Made by a program: the position numbers and the translations under genes. Shown one piece after another: positions 27,672-35,705 of a stretch of 64,000 nt of DNA. Location of the stretch: assembly GCA_014654705.1 (NCBI GenBank), contig JACVZY010000118.1, forward strand, positions 1 to 64,000, read 5' to 3'. The stretch is from Ignavibacteria bacterium (GTDB taxonomy: Bacteria > Bacteroidota > Ignavibacteria > Kapaibacteriales > UBA4661). The notes beneath the pieces were generated by a model. The model saw only the letters and a program-made list of their open reading frames with translations. It searched no databases and was not told the DNA's origin. Position 1 is the stretch's first letter; each line of letters starts with the position of its first letter.

Positions 27672-28556
27672 ATGAACTATACTATTCTTGATACGGCGGC
27701 AACATACAGTAAACTTTGTTCTTCGTTGGATAATGAGCAAAAAAAGGACATTTTTCGCCAAGAAATTATTGAACCTTTTCGCGGGCTGGTCAACGTGATG
27801 GGCGGTGGCGATGCCGAGCAGTCACTGGCGCGTTGGGGACTTTCTTCGGCTCACTTTGAAGGCGAAAAGCGAGAGCAAATGCACAAACATCTTCAAACGC
27901 TGATAGCAGCAGATGCATGGAATCAATCACGGCAAGCTCTTGAAGACGGAGCGAAGGCTTTTTCGGGATTCCCTGTGCCGGAGCGTGATGTGACGTTCGG
28001 CTTGATGCTTGCTGATTTAAGCACTATCCCTTTACAGCGCGGATATTCGGGCTTTGGAGCAATTCCGGGTTGGATTATGACCATCTACGGCGTTCCTGAT
28101 GCCTATAATCTGCATCGCATCAAAGCCTGTACCGCACATGAACTGCATCACAACATTCTGGCTCGCATTTTCCCCGTCAATATAGCAACATGGACAGTCG
28201 GCGAGTATATGATTATGGAAGGACTTGCCGAATCGTTTGCAAAGGAACTTTATGGTGAAGACACTATCGGCTATTGGGTAACAGATTTCGACATGGCACG
28301 ACTACCTGAAACAAAGCGCATCTTTGCTGACGCGCTAGAAAAATCTGGGTTTGGCGTCATACGAGGTTACATTTTTGGCGATGATTTTGCAGGTGCTCAG
28401 TACGGTATTGAGCGCGTCGGAGTTCCGGCATTTGCGGGATACGCGCTTGGGTATCATGTAGTTCAAGCATATCTCAGGCGCACGGGCAAAAGTGTTGCTG
28501 AGGCAACGTTTGTTCCGGCACGTGATATTATCCGTGATTCAGAGTTTTTCGCATAA
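27672..28556 (+). CDS. DUF2268-type predicted zinc metalloprotease
   Basis: A 294-residue cytosolic protein resembling the DUF2268 family (B. subtilis YjaZ type). The zincin motif HELHH (HExxH) is at about residues 156-160, and a downstream Glu in MEGLAES (about 185) is the likely third ligand. There is no signal peptide. The next gene, a MerR-family regulator with a TipAS-like domain, starts 30 nt after its stop, so the two form an operon, and the 19-nt promoter spacer upstream fits control by that regulator. The pairing suggests that the protease belongs to a small stress or drug response, but its substrate is unknown. Confidence 0.82.
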   Translation: MNYTILDTAATYSKLCSSLDNEQKKDIFRQEIIEPFRGLVNVMGGGDAEQSLARWGLSSAHFEGEKREQMHKHLQTLIAADAWNQSRQALEDGAKAFSGFPVPERDVTFGLMLADLSTIPLQRGYSGFGAIPGWIMTIYGVPDAYNLHRIKACTAHELHHNILARIFPVNIATWTVGEYMIMEGLAESFAKELYGEDTIGYWVTDFDMARLPETKRIFADALEKSGFGVIRGYIFGDDFAGAQYGIERVGVPAFAGYALGYHVVQAYLRRTGKSVAEATFVPARDIIRDSEFFA

Positions 28557-28586
28557 ATTTTTTATCGACACTTTTTATTAACAGCC

Positions 28587-29369
28587 ATGAGCAGTTACAC
28601 CGTCCGGCAAGTTGCCGCTTTTGCAGGCGTGAGTGTGCGTACATTGCATCTCTACGACGAAATTGGCTTGCTGAAGCCTGCCAACCGCACAGAATCGCGC
28701 TATCGTCTTTATGGCGAACAAGAATTACTACGCTTACAGCAAATCTTGTTTTACAAAGAACTTGATTTTTCCCTTGAGGAAATAGGGCGGATACTTGATT
28801 CGCCGGATTTTGATATTGTTCAGGCGCTATCGCAGCACAAAATATCGCTCGCTGCCAAGCGAGAACGACTTGATACCTTGCTTGAAACGATTGATAAAAC
28901 CATCAATCACATAATACACACTAGGAATGAAGGAGACTTCCAAATGAAACCAGAAGAACTTTACGAGGGGTTGCCCAAAGAATTTGCAACCACGTACCGC
29001 GACGAAGCGCACAAACACTGGGGCAATGCCGTCAAAAAATCCGAAGAAGCCTTGCGCAAAATGAATAAATCCGACCTTGCGAAACTTAGAGAGGATTTCA
29101 AGGAAAATTGGAAAATACTTTCTACTATGACCGCCCAAGATCCCACTTCTGATGCGGTGCAAGAGCGAATTGTTCGCCACTACGCGCTCACTCGTGCGCT
29201 CTGGGGAACTTCTGCCTCATCGGACAACCAAGCCGCACAATTTCAGGGCTTGGGGGAATTGTACATCGAAGACACACGTTTTACTGAAGTTGACGGTGTG
29301 CAAGTTCTCGGATTTGGTGCGTTTATGAGCAAGGCAATGACCTACTTTGTTGAAACAACATTGGCGTAA
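28587..29369 (+). CDS. MerR-family regulator with TipAS-like ligand domain
   Basis: A 260-residue transcription factor. Residues 1-70 are a MerR winged helix (TVRQVAAFAGVSVRTLHLYD, then RYRLYGEQEL), followed by a dimerisation coiled coil to about residue 110. The remainder (about 115-255) is helical and matches the layout of the TipAS antibiotic-recognition domain of TipA: EEAxKHWG-like start, a Leu-rich middle and a C-terminal YFVETTL helix. TipA proteins bind thiopeptides and activate promoters with long spacers. It probably controls its own operon with the DUF2268 protease; no cysteine metal-binding motif is present, so metal sensing is unlikely. Confidence 0.9.
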   Translation: MSSYTVRQVAAFAGVSVRTLHLYDEIGLLKPANRTESRYRLYGEQELLRLQQILFYKELDFSLEEIGRILDSPDFDIVQALSQHKISLAAKRERLDTLLETIDKTINHIIHTRNEGDFQMKPEELYEGLPKEFATTYRDEAHKHWGNAVKKSEEALRKMNKSDLAKLREDFKENWKILSTMTAQDPTSDAVQERIVRHYALTRALWGTSASSDNQAAQFQGLGELYIEDTRFTEVDGVQVLGFGAFMSKAMTYFVETTLA

Positions 29370-29373
29370 AAAC

Positions 29374-29417
29374 AAAAAGCCGCCACGAGACAATCAACGG
29401 TCTCATGGCGGCTTTTT
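29374..29417. terminator. Bidirectional terminator between convergent genes
   Basis: An 18-bp stem with one mismatch (29374-29391 with 29400-29417) has A-rich and T-rich flanks on both sides, so it can stop the MerR transcript and the minus-strand operon that ends at 29439. Confidence 0.88.
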
Positions 29418-29438
29418 ATCTGCGATTCAAAAACATTC

Positions 29439-30578
29439 CTATTTCGTTACCGTCTTCCGCAAGATGACAAAATTGTCTAAATCCAGATTGCTTGTCCAAA
29501 TAAATTTCCCATCGCGGAAAAGACCTCGATAGTTCGTATATCCTTCTTTGGGACTAAATCGCGCTTCGGTGAAAATAGAAGCTGCGGGCCACTTGCTATC
29601 GTCAAACGTGCGGAGTTCCCAGCCCTCCGGCACGGGATAGTGCAAGGCATAGCAACCGCTTGGATTCTTGGTGGAGGAGCACGTCGGCTTGCTGGTGCAG
29701 TTGATAGAGGTGCGTGTGCCGTCGGCATTTTCCACCACACAGGCAGGATTGTCTAAGGGCGCGATGTAGAATACTTGCGCTTTCCACGTCTCATCGGTTT
29801 TTGTTCCGTCGCTGAAATAGGCTACGATTCCCGCATCACCAACGTTGTAGGTGTCATATTCCATACCCACGCCCAAATGCTCTTCCCAATCGGCGCACTT
29901 AAAAGCGTAGGTAATGGGATATTTTGCTTTGAAGCGGACAATGCTTGAGTTGAAGGGCGTAAAGGGAACACGGTCACGCCCGACAAATGTGCCGTTGACG
30001 TACAATTCAAAATAATTGTCTGCATGAATGTACGCCGTAATCACTACACCGTCAGGGTCAATGACAAATGTTTCGAGGTTGCTTGTGTCCGCCGTGTTGT
30101 TGCCGGAGCAAGGGTTATACAAGTCGGGAATGGCGCGACCGGCATTAACAGCCATCGGCACAACCCACGAAACACCGCTTGCGTCCTTGACTCTACCGGA
30201 GCGTCCCAGCGTGAACATTCCCGTACAGGAAGTTACAATTGCTTGCACCCATGTCGAATCTGCTACGCCTTTAGAAATAGAACCTTTGTAGGTCGTCGTT
30301 GTTTGTGCTGCCGTAACGGTAATGCTATCTACTGCACTCAGTTCAAACGACGTTACTGTCGCCGAGGTGGTGCTTTGAATCGTCATTGTTTTGTCAAATT
30401 TGACACTGCGAAGGTCGCTGGCTTTGATAGCGGTGGCTTTGCCTTTGCTGTACACGTTCAGCGTTTGTGCGTCGAGAGAAACGTGAGCAAAACAAATAAC
30501 AGCGGCAAAGCACAACAGCCCGTAAGCCTGATAAAAATGTGTCTTGAATGTACGTGTATTGTGAAGCATAGTCTTCAT
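29439..30578 (-). CDS. Secreted beta-sandwich protein with shared N-terminal module
   Basis: A 379-residue exported protein of unknown function. The signal peptide ends near LDAQ. Residues about 39-88 form the module shared with three operon mates (YSKG, then SDLRSVKFDKTM, then FELSAVDSITV). The rest is Cys-containing and beta-rich: a segment with ADNYFELYVNGTFVGRD, an ADWEEHLGVGMEY stretch and a C-terminal WELRTFDDSKWP element that recalls jelly-roll or sugar-binding folds of glycoside hydrolase accessory domains. There is no T9SS tail. It is the last gene of the operon starting at 33967, 13 nt after the DoxX gene. Ligand binding at the cell surface is a guess from the fold. Confidence 0.78.
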   Translation of the reverse strand: MKTMLHNTRTFKTHFYQAYGLLCFAAVICFAHVSLDAQTLNVYSKGKATAIKASDLRSVKFDKTMTIQSTTSATVTSFELSAVDSITVTAAQTTTTYKGSISKGVADSTWVQAIVTSCTGMFTLGRSGRVKDASGVSWVVPMAVNAGRAIPDLYNPCSGNNTADTSNLETFVIDPDGVVITAYIHADNYFELYVNGTFVGRDRVPFTPFNSSIVRFKAKYPITYAFKCADWEEHLGVGMEYDTYNVGDAGIVAYFSDGTKTDETWKAQVFYIAPLDNPACVVENADGTRTSINCTSKPTCSSTKNPSGCYALHYPVPEGWELRTFDDSKWPAASIFTEARFSPKEGYTNYRGLFRDGKFIWTSNLDLDNFVILRKTVTK

Positions 30579-30591
30579 AAAATTTTATGGA

Positions 30592-30951
30592 TTATTGTTT
30601 GTGGATAAACCAAGCCCATGCAATCAGAACAAACTGAAGCGGTAAGCGTATGAGCGCAAGATTGTGACTGCCGATAGCAGGCTGTTCCTTGAAAACATCA
30701 ACGATGTGCAATGGCAGAAACGCCACCATGAGAACAAGTATTCCCAGCGTGCCGAGCGAGCGGAAGCGGGGAATAAAAACGCATACGCCGATAAGGATTT
30801 CTGCCGCACCGGAAGCATAATTGACTAGCGTTGCGGGTAAAAAGTCCGGAATGAAAGGAAGATACATTTCCGGCTTTACAAAATGGACGATTCCGCCCAC
30901 GATGATGAAAACCCCGAAGAATATCGTTAGTACGTGCTTGATGTTTTTCAT
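30592..30951 (-). CDS. DoxX-family small membrane protein
   Basis: A 119-residue inner-membrane protein with four predicted helices, matching the DoxX/DoxX-like family: an N-terminal GGIVHFVKPEMYL loop, ASGAAEILIGV in helix two, LGTLGILVLM in helix three and a C-terminal LIAWAW helix. Members have been linked to quinone or thiosulphate redox chemistry and to membrane stress; a clear activity is known for few. It sits between the PEBP gene (35 nt upstream) and the secreted sandwich protein (13 nt downstream) inside the YHYH operon, which suggests a membrane partner for the secreted proteins. Confidence 0.88.
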   Translation of the reverse strand: MKNIKHVLTIFFGVFIIVGGIVHFVKPEMYLPFIPDFLPATLVNYASGAAEILIGVCVFIPRFRSLGTLGILVLMVAFLPLHIVDVFKEQPAIGSHNLALIRLPLQFVLIAWAWFIHKQ

Positions 30952-30986
30952 ATTCGTTTTGTTCTCAGTGCAGTATTGTAGAAAAA

Positions 30987-31760
30987 TTATCGCGTATAGG
31001 TGACGTTGATAGCTGCTTGTCCCAGTGTGATTTTGCTGATGGCTGCAAGCATAATATCACGTGTGACGGATGTTTGCGGAACCGTTAGTACGGGGTCTGC
31101 CGAAAGTGCATACACGGTGAGCGTGTACAATTTTGCACCCGGACCTTGCGAACATGGCGGAGAATAGCTTGTTTTGCCATTCACCGAGTTAATGCCAAAG
31201 AGTCCCACACCGGAAACATTCTTGGGAATGTTTGTGGTCGTAGCTGGTATGTTGTAGAGAATGATATACGAATGAGTATCGTTTTGGTTTGGCATCCCCG
31301 GGGTCGGACCAACGACAGTGTGCATAATCAGCACAAAGCTCTTTGTGCTTGCGGGTGCATTTATCCAGTTCACCGGTGGTGAAGCACTTGCGCCGTCGCA
31401 GGTGTATTCTTTGGGCAGTTCGCCATTATTGACGAAAGCAGAACTCAGAAGCGTAAAGGTGCCGGAACTGGCGGCAACACTACTTGTCGTCGTAATGCTC
31501 AAACTGTCCACTGCACTAAATTCAAAGGACGAAACCGTCGTCGAAGTCGCGCTTTGAATTGTCATTGTTTTGTCAAACTTGATGCTGCGAATCTCCGATG
31601 TTTTGAGCGTTGTTGCCGCACCCTTGCTATAAATGGTGAGTGTTTGTCCACGCGCTACGGCAACGCCACAGAGCATCGCCAGTATGAACACGCCTGAGAT
31701 TCGGGCGAGAAAGAAAAATTGTCGCATAATAATAAGGGGAGTAAAGGATGCAAAGAACAT
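30987..31760 (-). CDS. Secreted YbhB/YbcL-type PEBP protein with shared N-terminal module
   Basis: A 257-residue exported phosphatidylethanolamine-binding-protein-like polypeptide. After a signal peptide ending at ARGQ comes the shared module (IYSKGAAT, SEIRSIKFDKTM, FSAVDSLSI; about residues 42-92). The PEBP domain follows from about residue 100: YTCDGASASPPVNW with the ligand-pocket Asp, HSYIILYNIP in place of the usual HWV-NIP and YSPPCSQGP with the conserved PP segment. Two starts are possible: ATG 31760, directly adjoining the stop of the upstream gene, and ATG 31727, which gives a more typical signal peptide. No clear Shine-Dalgarno decides. Bacterial PEBPs lack a settled function. Confidence 0.88.
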   Translation of the reverse strand: MFFASFTPLIIMRQFFFLARISGVFILAMLCGVAVARGQTLTIYSKGAATTLKTSEIRSIKFDKTMTIQSATSTTVSSFEFSAVDSLSITTTSSVAASSGTFTLLSSAFVNNGELPKEYTCDGASASPPVNWINAPASTKSFVLIMHTVVGPTPGMPNQNDTHSYIILYNIPATTTNIPKNVSGVGLFGINSVNGKTSYSPPCSQGPGAKLYTLTVYALSADPVLTVPQTSVTRDIMLAAISKITLGQAAINVTYTR

Positions 31761-32336
31761 TTAGCGAATAATGATGATTTTTTGCGTAATCATCGCGCCA
31801 TTACTTGTGCGAATAACGCACGTGTACGAGCCACTGGCAACGGTCGCACCGGCATTGTTCGTTGCATCCCATTGTACTGTTTGCGCTCCCGATTGCTGCA
31901 CGCCGAGAGAAATTGTTTTGGTGAGCGCTCCCGATGCATCCACTATCCGCGCTTCTACGCTTGCGGGCTGTGAAAGCTCATACTCAATAGCGGTTGTCGT
32001 GTTTGCAGGGTTCGGGTATGCTTTGATAAGCCCCAAGATATTACCCAAGTTTGCGGTATTATTTGTATTGGCAACGCCCGTTGGAAGCGTAAAGGTCATG
32101 CGGAGAATATCCGCGATAGCGATAACCTGCGTTGTTTTGTCTCTTTTGATAATCGTGAACGTCGTGGTTTGGACGGTCGCACTGTCAATATCGGTGGTTT
32201 TGATTTGTACCGTGGACGTTTTTGTGACGATGTTCAGTGTTTGCGCTTGTAGAGAGATATTGGCAAAAAAGACAAATATTGCCGCAAGTGTGCAAGAAGC
32301 AAGGATTAGTGCGGTGTTGTGAAGATTTCGTTTCAT
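31761..32336 (-). CDS. Small secreted protein with T9SS sorting domain
   Basis: A 191-residue exported protein. The leader ends near LQAQ. A variant of the shared module (IVTKTSTVQIKTTDIDSATV, about residues 35-80) precedes a short Thr/Asn linker and a C-terminal domain of about 85 residues: KAYPNPANTTTAIEYEL, a DASG loop, SGSYTCVIRTSNG and a basic end. That is the type A T9SS sorting domain that directs cargo across the outer membrane for surface attachment. There is almost nothing between module and sorting domain, so it may be a structural or carrier partner. Its stop directly abuts the PEBP ATG (TAAATG), and 35 nt separate it from the YHYH gene. Confidence 0.85.
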   Translation of the reverse strand: MKRNLHNTALILASCTLAAIFVFFANISLQAQTLNIVTKTSTVQIKTTDIDSATVQTTTFTIIKRDKTTQVIAIADILRMTFTLPTGVANTNNTANLGNILGLIKAYPNPANTTTAIEYELSQPASVEARIVDASGALTKTISLGVQQSGAQTVQWDATNNAGATVASGSYTCVIRTSNGAMITQKIIIIR

Positions 32337-32371
32337 GGCGTTTTTGAATAAAAAATGGGAAAATAGGATAA

Positions 32372-33967
32372 TTATCGTTGAAAGGTTTGAACTGTTACTT
32401 TGCCATCAGTGTCGGTAAACGTAAACGTGTACGAGCCAGTGAGACCGTTCCCTGTCCAGCTGTAATTGACCGAACCTTTTTTGCCCGCCGTTGTGTATTC
32501 CAGCAAATATCCGTTTCCGGCAGCGTTTGCGGTCAGATTGGTGATAGTCGAATTGGGATTGATGGGGTAAGGAGTCATGCGGAGCGGCGTGGTCATAGCT
32601 TGCGGAATAATTTGGTTCTCCGGCGCCGTTGTTCTGGGGTCGAGCGAAACTTTACCCCGCATTGCTTCTATCATGTATGGCGAAGTCGTCGTGCCGTGAT
32701 AGTGATACACGCCATTGTCGCCCGTGTGTCCGTGGTATTGGTCGAGTGCTGCCATTGCAGTTCCGTCGGGTTCTTTTCCACCATAGACCGCATAGCCATC
32801 CAGCGCGAAGGCAATGGGCTTCAAGCCTGATGTCGCCTCGAACTGTAATGGTGCAACGTGGTAATGATAATCGTCAGCGCGTCCGCAGTGCCCGCCCCAT
32901 TGGTCGAGTTCGCCTTTTGCTTTCGAGTCCTCACCGCCTGCATTCAGCGCATTAAAAATTGGGAGACCATTCACAGCAATAGCAATTGCGCCTTTCATAA
33001 AATTCGTGCGAATACTGAGCGGGCTGGCAGCCAATTCCGGTTTAAGCGGAATAGACCACTTGTTCGTTCCTGTGTACGGGTGCGGAATCGGCACTTGCGC
33101 TATCCACGCAGTAATGCCAATCATCATATTATGCTGTGCCGGAATTCCATTGCCCGCCGCATAAAAATAGGTGTCGTCCCATGATGTCGTCACTGAGGGC
33201 TTGTAGGGCGCAAAGGCAGCATCCATGAGTGCAGGGTCAGTAGTGGTGCTGATAATTTTCATGCTATCAACGGCACTGACATCGAATGACATTGCTGTCG
33301 AAGAAAGTGTACTGGAAATCACAACTTTCGGATTGAGCTTCAGACTACGAATATTTGCCACAGGTATAGGGTAGGCGATACCTTTGCTGTACACATTAAG
33401 CGTTTGCGCTAGAAGATGTATTGGCTCAGTGGGGGAGACGAGAAAAAGCAATGCCAGTAGCAATGCCGTAGAAGCTGCATAAATACTAACGCGCAGACTA
33501 AGGCGACGATTGCGAAGAAGCTGAAGCGTTCCCACACCAAACAACCCTAAAAGTATCAGTGTAAGTACGCCACCAATGCCAAGAATAGTGAGGCTGACAG
33601 CATCATTATGTACGATTGCGCTCGGACGTGCCAAGACTGGCGCGGTAAATGCAAGGCGCGTGAATTCAGGGCTACGATTGAGAGTGCGAATCCGCTCACG
33701 GTGTTCGTCTGCAATCGCTCTGTCAGCCACAGAAAGAGTGCTGTACGGAAGAGCAATGACCTTGCCCGCAGCATCTTCCAGAAATACTTCGTCCTTGTGG
33801 ATAAGCAGAAATGTTCCGACGTGTGAGGTCTTGGTTGCCGTATTTGTCCACGTTCTGAGTGCGTGTGCCGTGTTGCCAATAGCCTCACCAACAGGGTGAG
33901 ATTGCACGGGACTGAGCGCACAGAAGCAGAGAAACATGACAGCAAAAAAAAGTCTTGAAAGACTCAT
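32372..33967 (-). CDS. YHYH-domain protein with SHD1-like and membrane segments
   Basis: A 531-residue protein, first gene of the operon. After the signal peptide (ending near VQSH) is an SHD1-like strand set (about residues 48-90, VFLEDAAGKVIALPYSTLS). Two transmembrane helices follow (about 125-150 and 160-182). The shared module (YSKGIAYPI, NIRSLKL, VSAVDSMKI) is next, then a YHYH domain with GGHCGRADDYHYH and YHGHTGDNGVYHYH (about 345-435), whose His clusters suggest metal binding. The tail (about 455-531) is a beta-sandwich. There is no T9SS signal; the two helices would leave the YHYH domain in the periplasm. YHYH proteins have no established function, but they are often found beside PEBP genes, as here. 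Confidence 0.86.
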   Translation of the reverse strand: MSLSRLFFAVMFLCFCALSPVQSHPVGEAIGNTAHALRTWTNTATKTSHVGTFLLIHKDEVFLEDAAGKVIALPYSTLSVADRAIADEHRERIRTLNRSPEFTRLAFTAPVLARPSAIVHNDAVSLTILGIGGVLTLILLGLFGVGTLQLLRNRRLSLRVSIYAASTALLLALLFLVSPTEPIHLLAQTLNVYSKGIAYPIPVANIRSLKLNPKVVISSTLSSTAMSFDVSAVDSMKIISTTTDPALMDAAFAPYKPSVTTSWDDTYFYAAGNGIPAQHNMMIGITAWIAQVPIPHPYTGTNKWSIPLKPELAASPLSIRTNFMKGAIAIAVNGLPIFNALNAGGEDSKAKGELDQWGGHCGRADDYHYHVAPLQFEATSGLKPIAFALDGYAVYGGKEPDGTAMAALDQYHGHTGDNGVYHYHGTTTSPYMIEAMRGKVSLDPRTTAPENQIIPQAMTTPLRMTPYPINPNSTITNLTANAAGNGYLLEYTTAGKKGSVNYSWTGNGLTGSYTFTFTDTDGKVTVQTFQR

Positions 33968-34162
33968 ACATTAACCCCTTTATGAATGTATTGGAAAATA
34001 GCGTGTAGTACGAAATACTGAGGCTTCTTTGCGCGTTATCCTTTTATCGGCTGCAAATATTTCGTTGAATAAGGTAGCAAAAATATGAGTGAAGTGCTAC
34101 GAAAATTATGGCTACCGGTAAAATAACAATTGTCCCCCCTTGCTTCGATGTACTTCCCTCCG

Positions 34163-35155
34163 CTACGGCAGCAGAACAACTTTCCCAAATTGCTCATGTG
34201 ATTCTACGTAGCGATGAGCTTCGGCAGCTTCATGAAGTGGAAAAGTCTTGTCAACCAAAACGCTCAAGCGTCCGTCACGAATGAGGTGCATTAATTCCAG
34301 CATAAAGGCATAGCGTTCATGCGGAGTGTGGGGCGAAATGTCCACGCCGACAAGATTCAGTTCGCGGAGTAAAAAATCAAAGCCATCGAAGGCAAAATCG
34401 CGTCCGTAGGCAGTACCAATGGTGAGCAGCGTTCCATTGTTTTTTAAGCATAAAAGTCCCTCTTGAATAGTTTTTCCGCCAACAGCATTCAAAACCAGAT
34501 GTACACCCTTACCATCGGTCGTGGTGCGGACGGCAGTGGGAATATCATCATTGTGGTAATTCAACGATGCCATAGCGCCAAGCTCCAGAGCGCGTGAACG
34601 CTTGCTTTCATTGCTGGTGGTCGCAATAACTTCTGCCCCCAAAGCCCGTGCAATCTGAAACGCAGCACTCGCCACACCGCCACCAATGCCCTGTATCAGT
34701 ACTGTTTCCCCCGCTTGGAGTTTGTAGCGGCGTGTGAGCGCGTACCATGCCGTGAGGTAGGAAATACCCAAACACGCTACGGCTGTCATATCAAGCCCTT
34801 CAGGCACAGGAAATACTTCCTCTTCATGGATGCAAACGTGCGTAGCGTACGCGCCCGGACGGTGCTGCCCGCGTCCGTTGCCCATGCGCTCACCCAGAAT
34901 CACGACGGGCGTTCCTTCTGCAATGTCCGTGCGAGAGCCTGTGTAACGCTCCACGATGCCGCTACAATCAATCCCAACAATGCGCGGAAGCGGCATTTCA
35001 GGAATAATCCCACCCCGCGAAAGAATATCGAAATGGTTCACCGCAGCCGCCGAGACGCGCACTAGCACTTCATTGGCACTTGGTACGGGCGTAGGGAGTT
35101 CGTCTAATTGAAGAACGTCGGCAGTGCCGAATGTGTGGTGGCGTATGGCGAGCAT
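34163..35155 (-). CDS. Zinc-independent MDR quinone oxidoreductase (NADPH:quinone reductase-like)
   Basis: A 330-residue medium-chain dehydrogenase/reductase. The N-terminal GroES-like domain has the PLPRIVGIDCSGIV and GAYATHVCI segments of quinone-oxidoreductase relatives. The Rossmann part carries the GIGGGVASAAFQIA nucleotide loop near residue 150, followed by ATTSNESKRSRALELGA, whose Ser/Lys/Arg suit NADPH. The cysteine cluster of zinc-containing alcohol dehydrogenases is absent. The likely reaction is NADPH-dependent reduction of a quinone or an unsaturated carbonyl in the cytosol. It lies 18 nt after the nuclease-like gene, at the end of the long minus-strand directon, and is separated by 195 nt from the YHYH operon; that gap shows no gene. 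Confidence 0.92.
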   Translation of the reverse strand: MLAIRHHTFGTADVLQLDELPTPVPSANEVLVRVSAAAVNHFDILSRGGIIPEMPLPRIVGIDCSGIVERYTGSRTDIAEGTPVVILGERMGNGRGQHRPGAYATHVCIHEEEVFPVPEGLDMTAVACLGISYLTAWYALTRRYKLQAGETVLIQGIGGGVASAAFQIARALGAEVIATTSNESKRSRALELGAMASLNYHNDDIPTAVRTTTDGKGVHLVLNAVGGKTIQEGLLCLKNNGTLLTIGTAYGRDFAFDGFDFLLRELNLVGVDISPHTPHERYAFMLELMHLIRDGRLSVLVDKTFPLHEAAEAHRYVESHEQFGKVVLLP

Positions 35156-35173
35156 GGGATTTTGAATGTCTGT

Positions 35174-35704
35174 TTAGCAAGGTTGTATTGCGAAATTATT
35201 GGGCTGCGCTTCAATGAGATATATTTTGTTGCGAAAAGAGAATGTTTGGGTCATTAAATTCCGAAGCCTACTATTTCTATCAATGTCTTTTGTGAGTTTG
35301 CTGTAAGCCGCGGACATACTCAATTTTGAAATGAAATATAGCTTGAGAGTATAGTGACGGTCAAAATATTGCTTAAAATCACGCAGCATGAAGTCATTCA
35401 AACAACTATTAAACTTTTGAATAATATCGGTTCTTGCCTCGTCGTCAATTCGTTTACTGGAATCAATATTTTTCAATTCAATCAAAATTACCTTGTATCT
35501 ATTATCCCTGCACCGCTGCACAATAAAGCAGTCTATCATGTTGATAGTCTTGCCAAGATGCTGATTCTTATAGTATGATTCGGGGTTCAAAATGATATGA
35601 TGAGACTCTTCATCAAAAAGAACGCCTATATTGTTTTCTTCACACTTATCGCAAATATAGCGACTCAGTAAAGTATCATTGTGCAGTTGCTCCAATAGAT
35701 CCAT
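35174..35704 (-). CDS. Small PD-(D/E)XK-like putative nuclease coupled to the ATPase gene
   Basis: A 176-residue soluble protein of unrecognised family. Residues about 55-80 read IDCFIVQRCRDN, then VILIELKN: an Asp followed after a beta-turn by ELK is the pattern of the PD-(D/E)XK nuclease core, and NPESYYKNQ precedes it. A CDKC pair (about residues 18-21) could bind metal. The C-terminus is helical and ends in a beta strand. Its ATG lies 1 nt after the stop of the ATPase gene upstream, so the two must be translated together. ATPase plus small nuclease is a frequent layout of anti-phage systems. Nuclease function is inferred from pattern and context, not proved. Confidence 0.72.
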   Translation of the reverse strand: MDLLEQLHNDTLLSRYICDKCEENNIGVLFDEESHHIILNPESYYKNQHLGKTINMIDCFIVQRCRDNRYKVILIELKNIDSSKRIDDEARTDIIQKFNSCLNDFMLRDFKQYFDRHYTLKLYFISKLSMSAAYSKLTKDIDRNSRLRNLMTQTFSFRNKIYLIEAQPNNFAIQPC

Positions 35705-35705
35705 T

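Noticed and set aside
33968-34162. tRNA or regulatory RNA in the gap
   Set aside because: No cloverleaf pattern or conserved motif was found.
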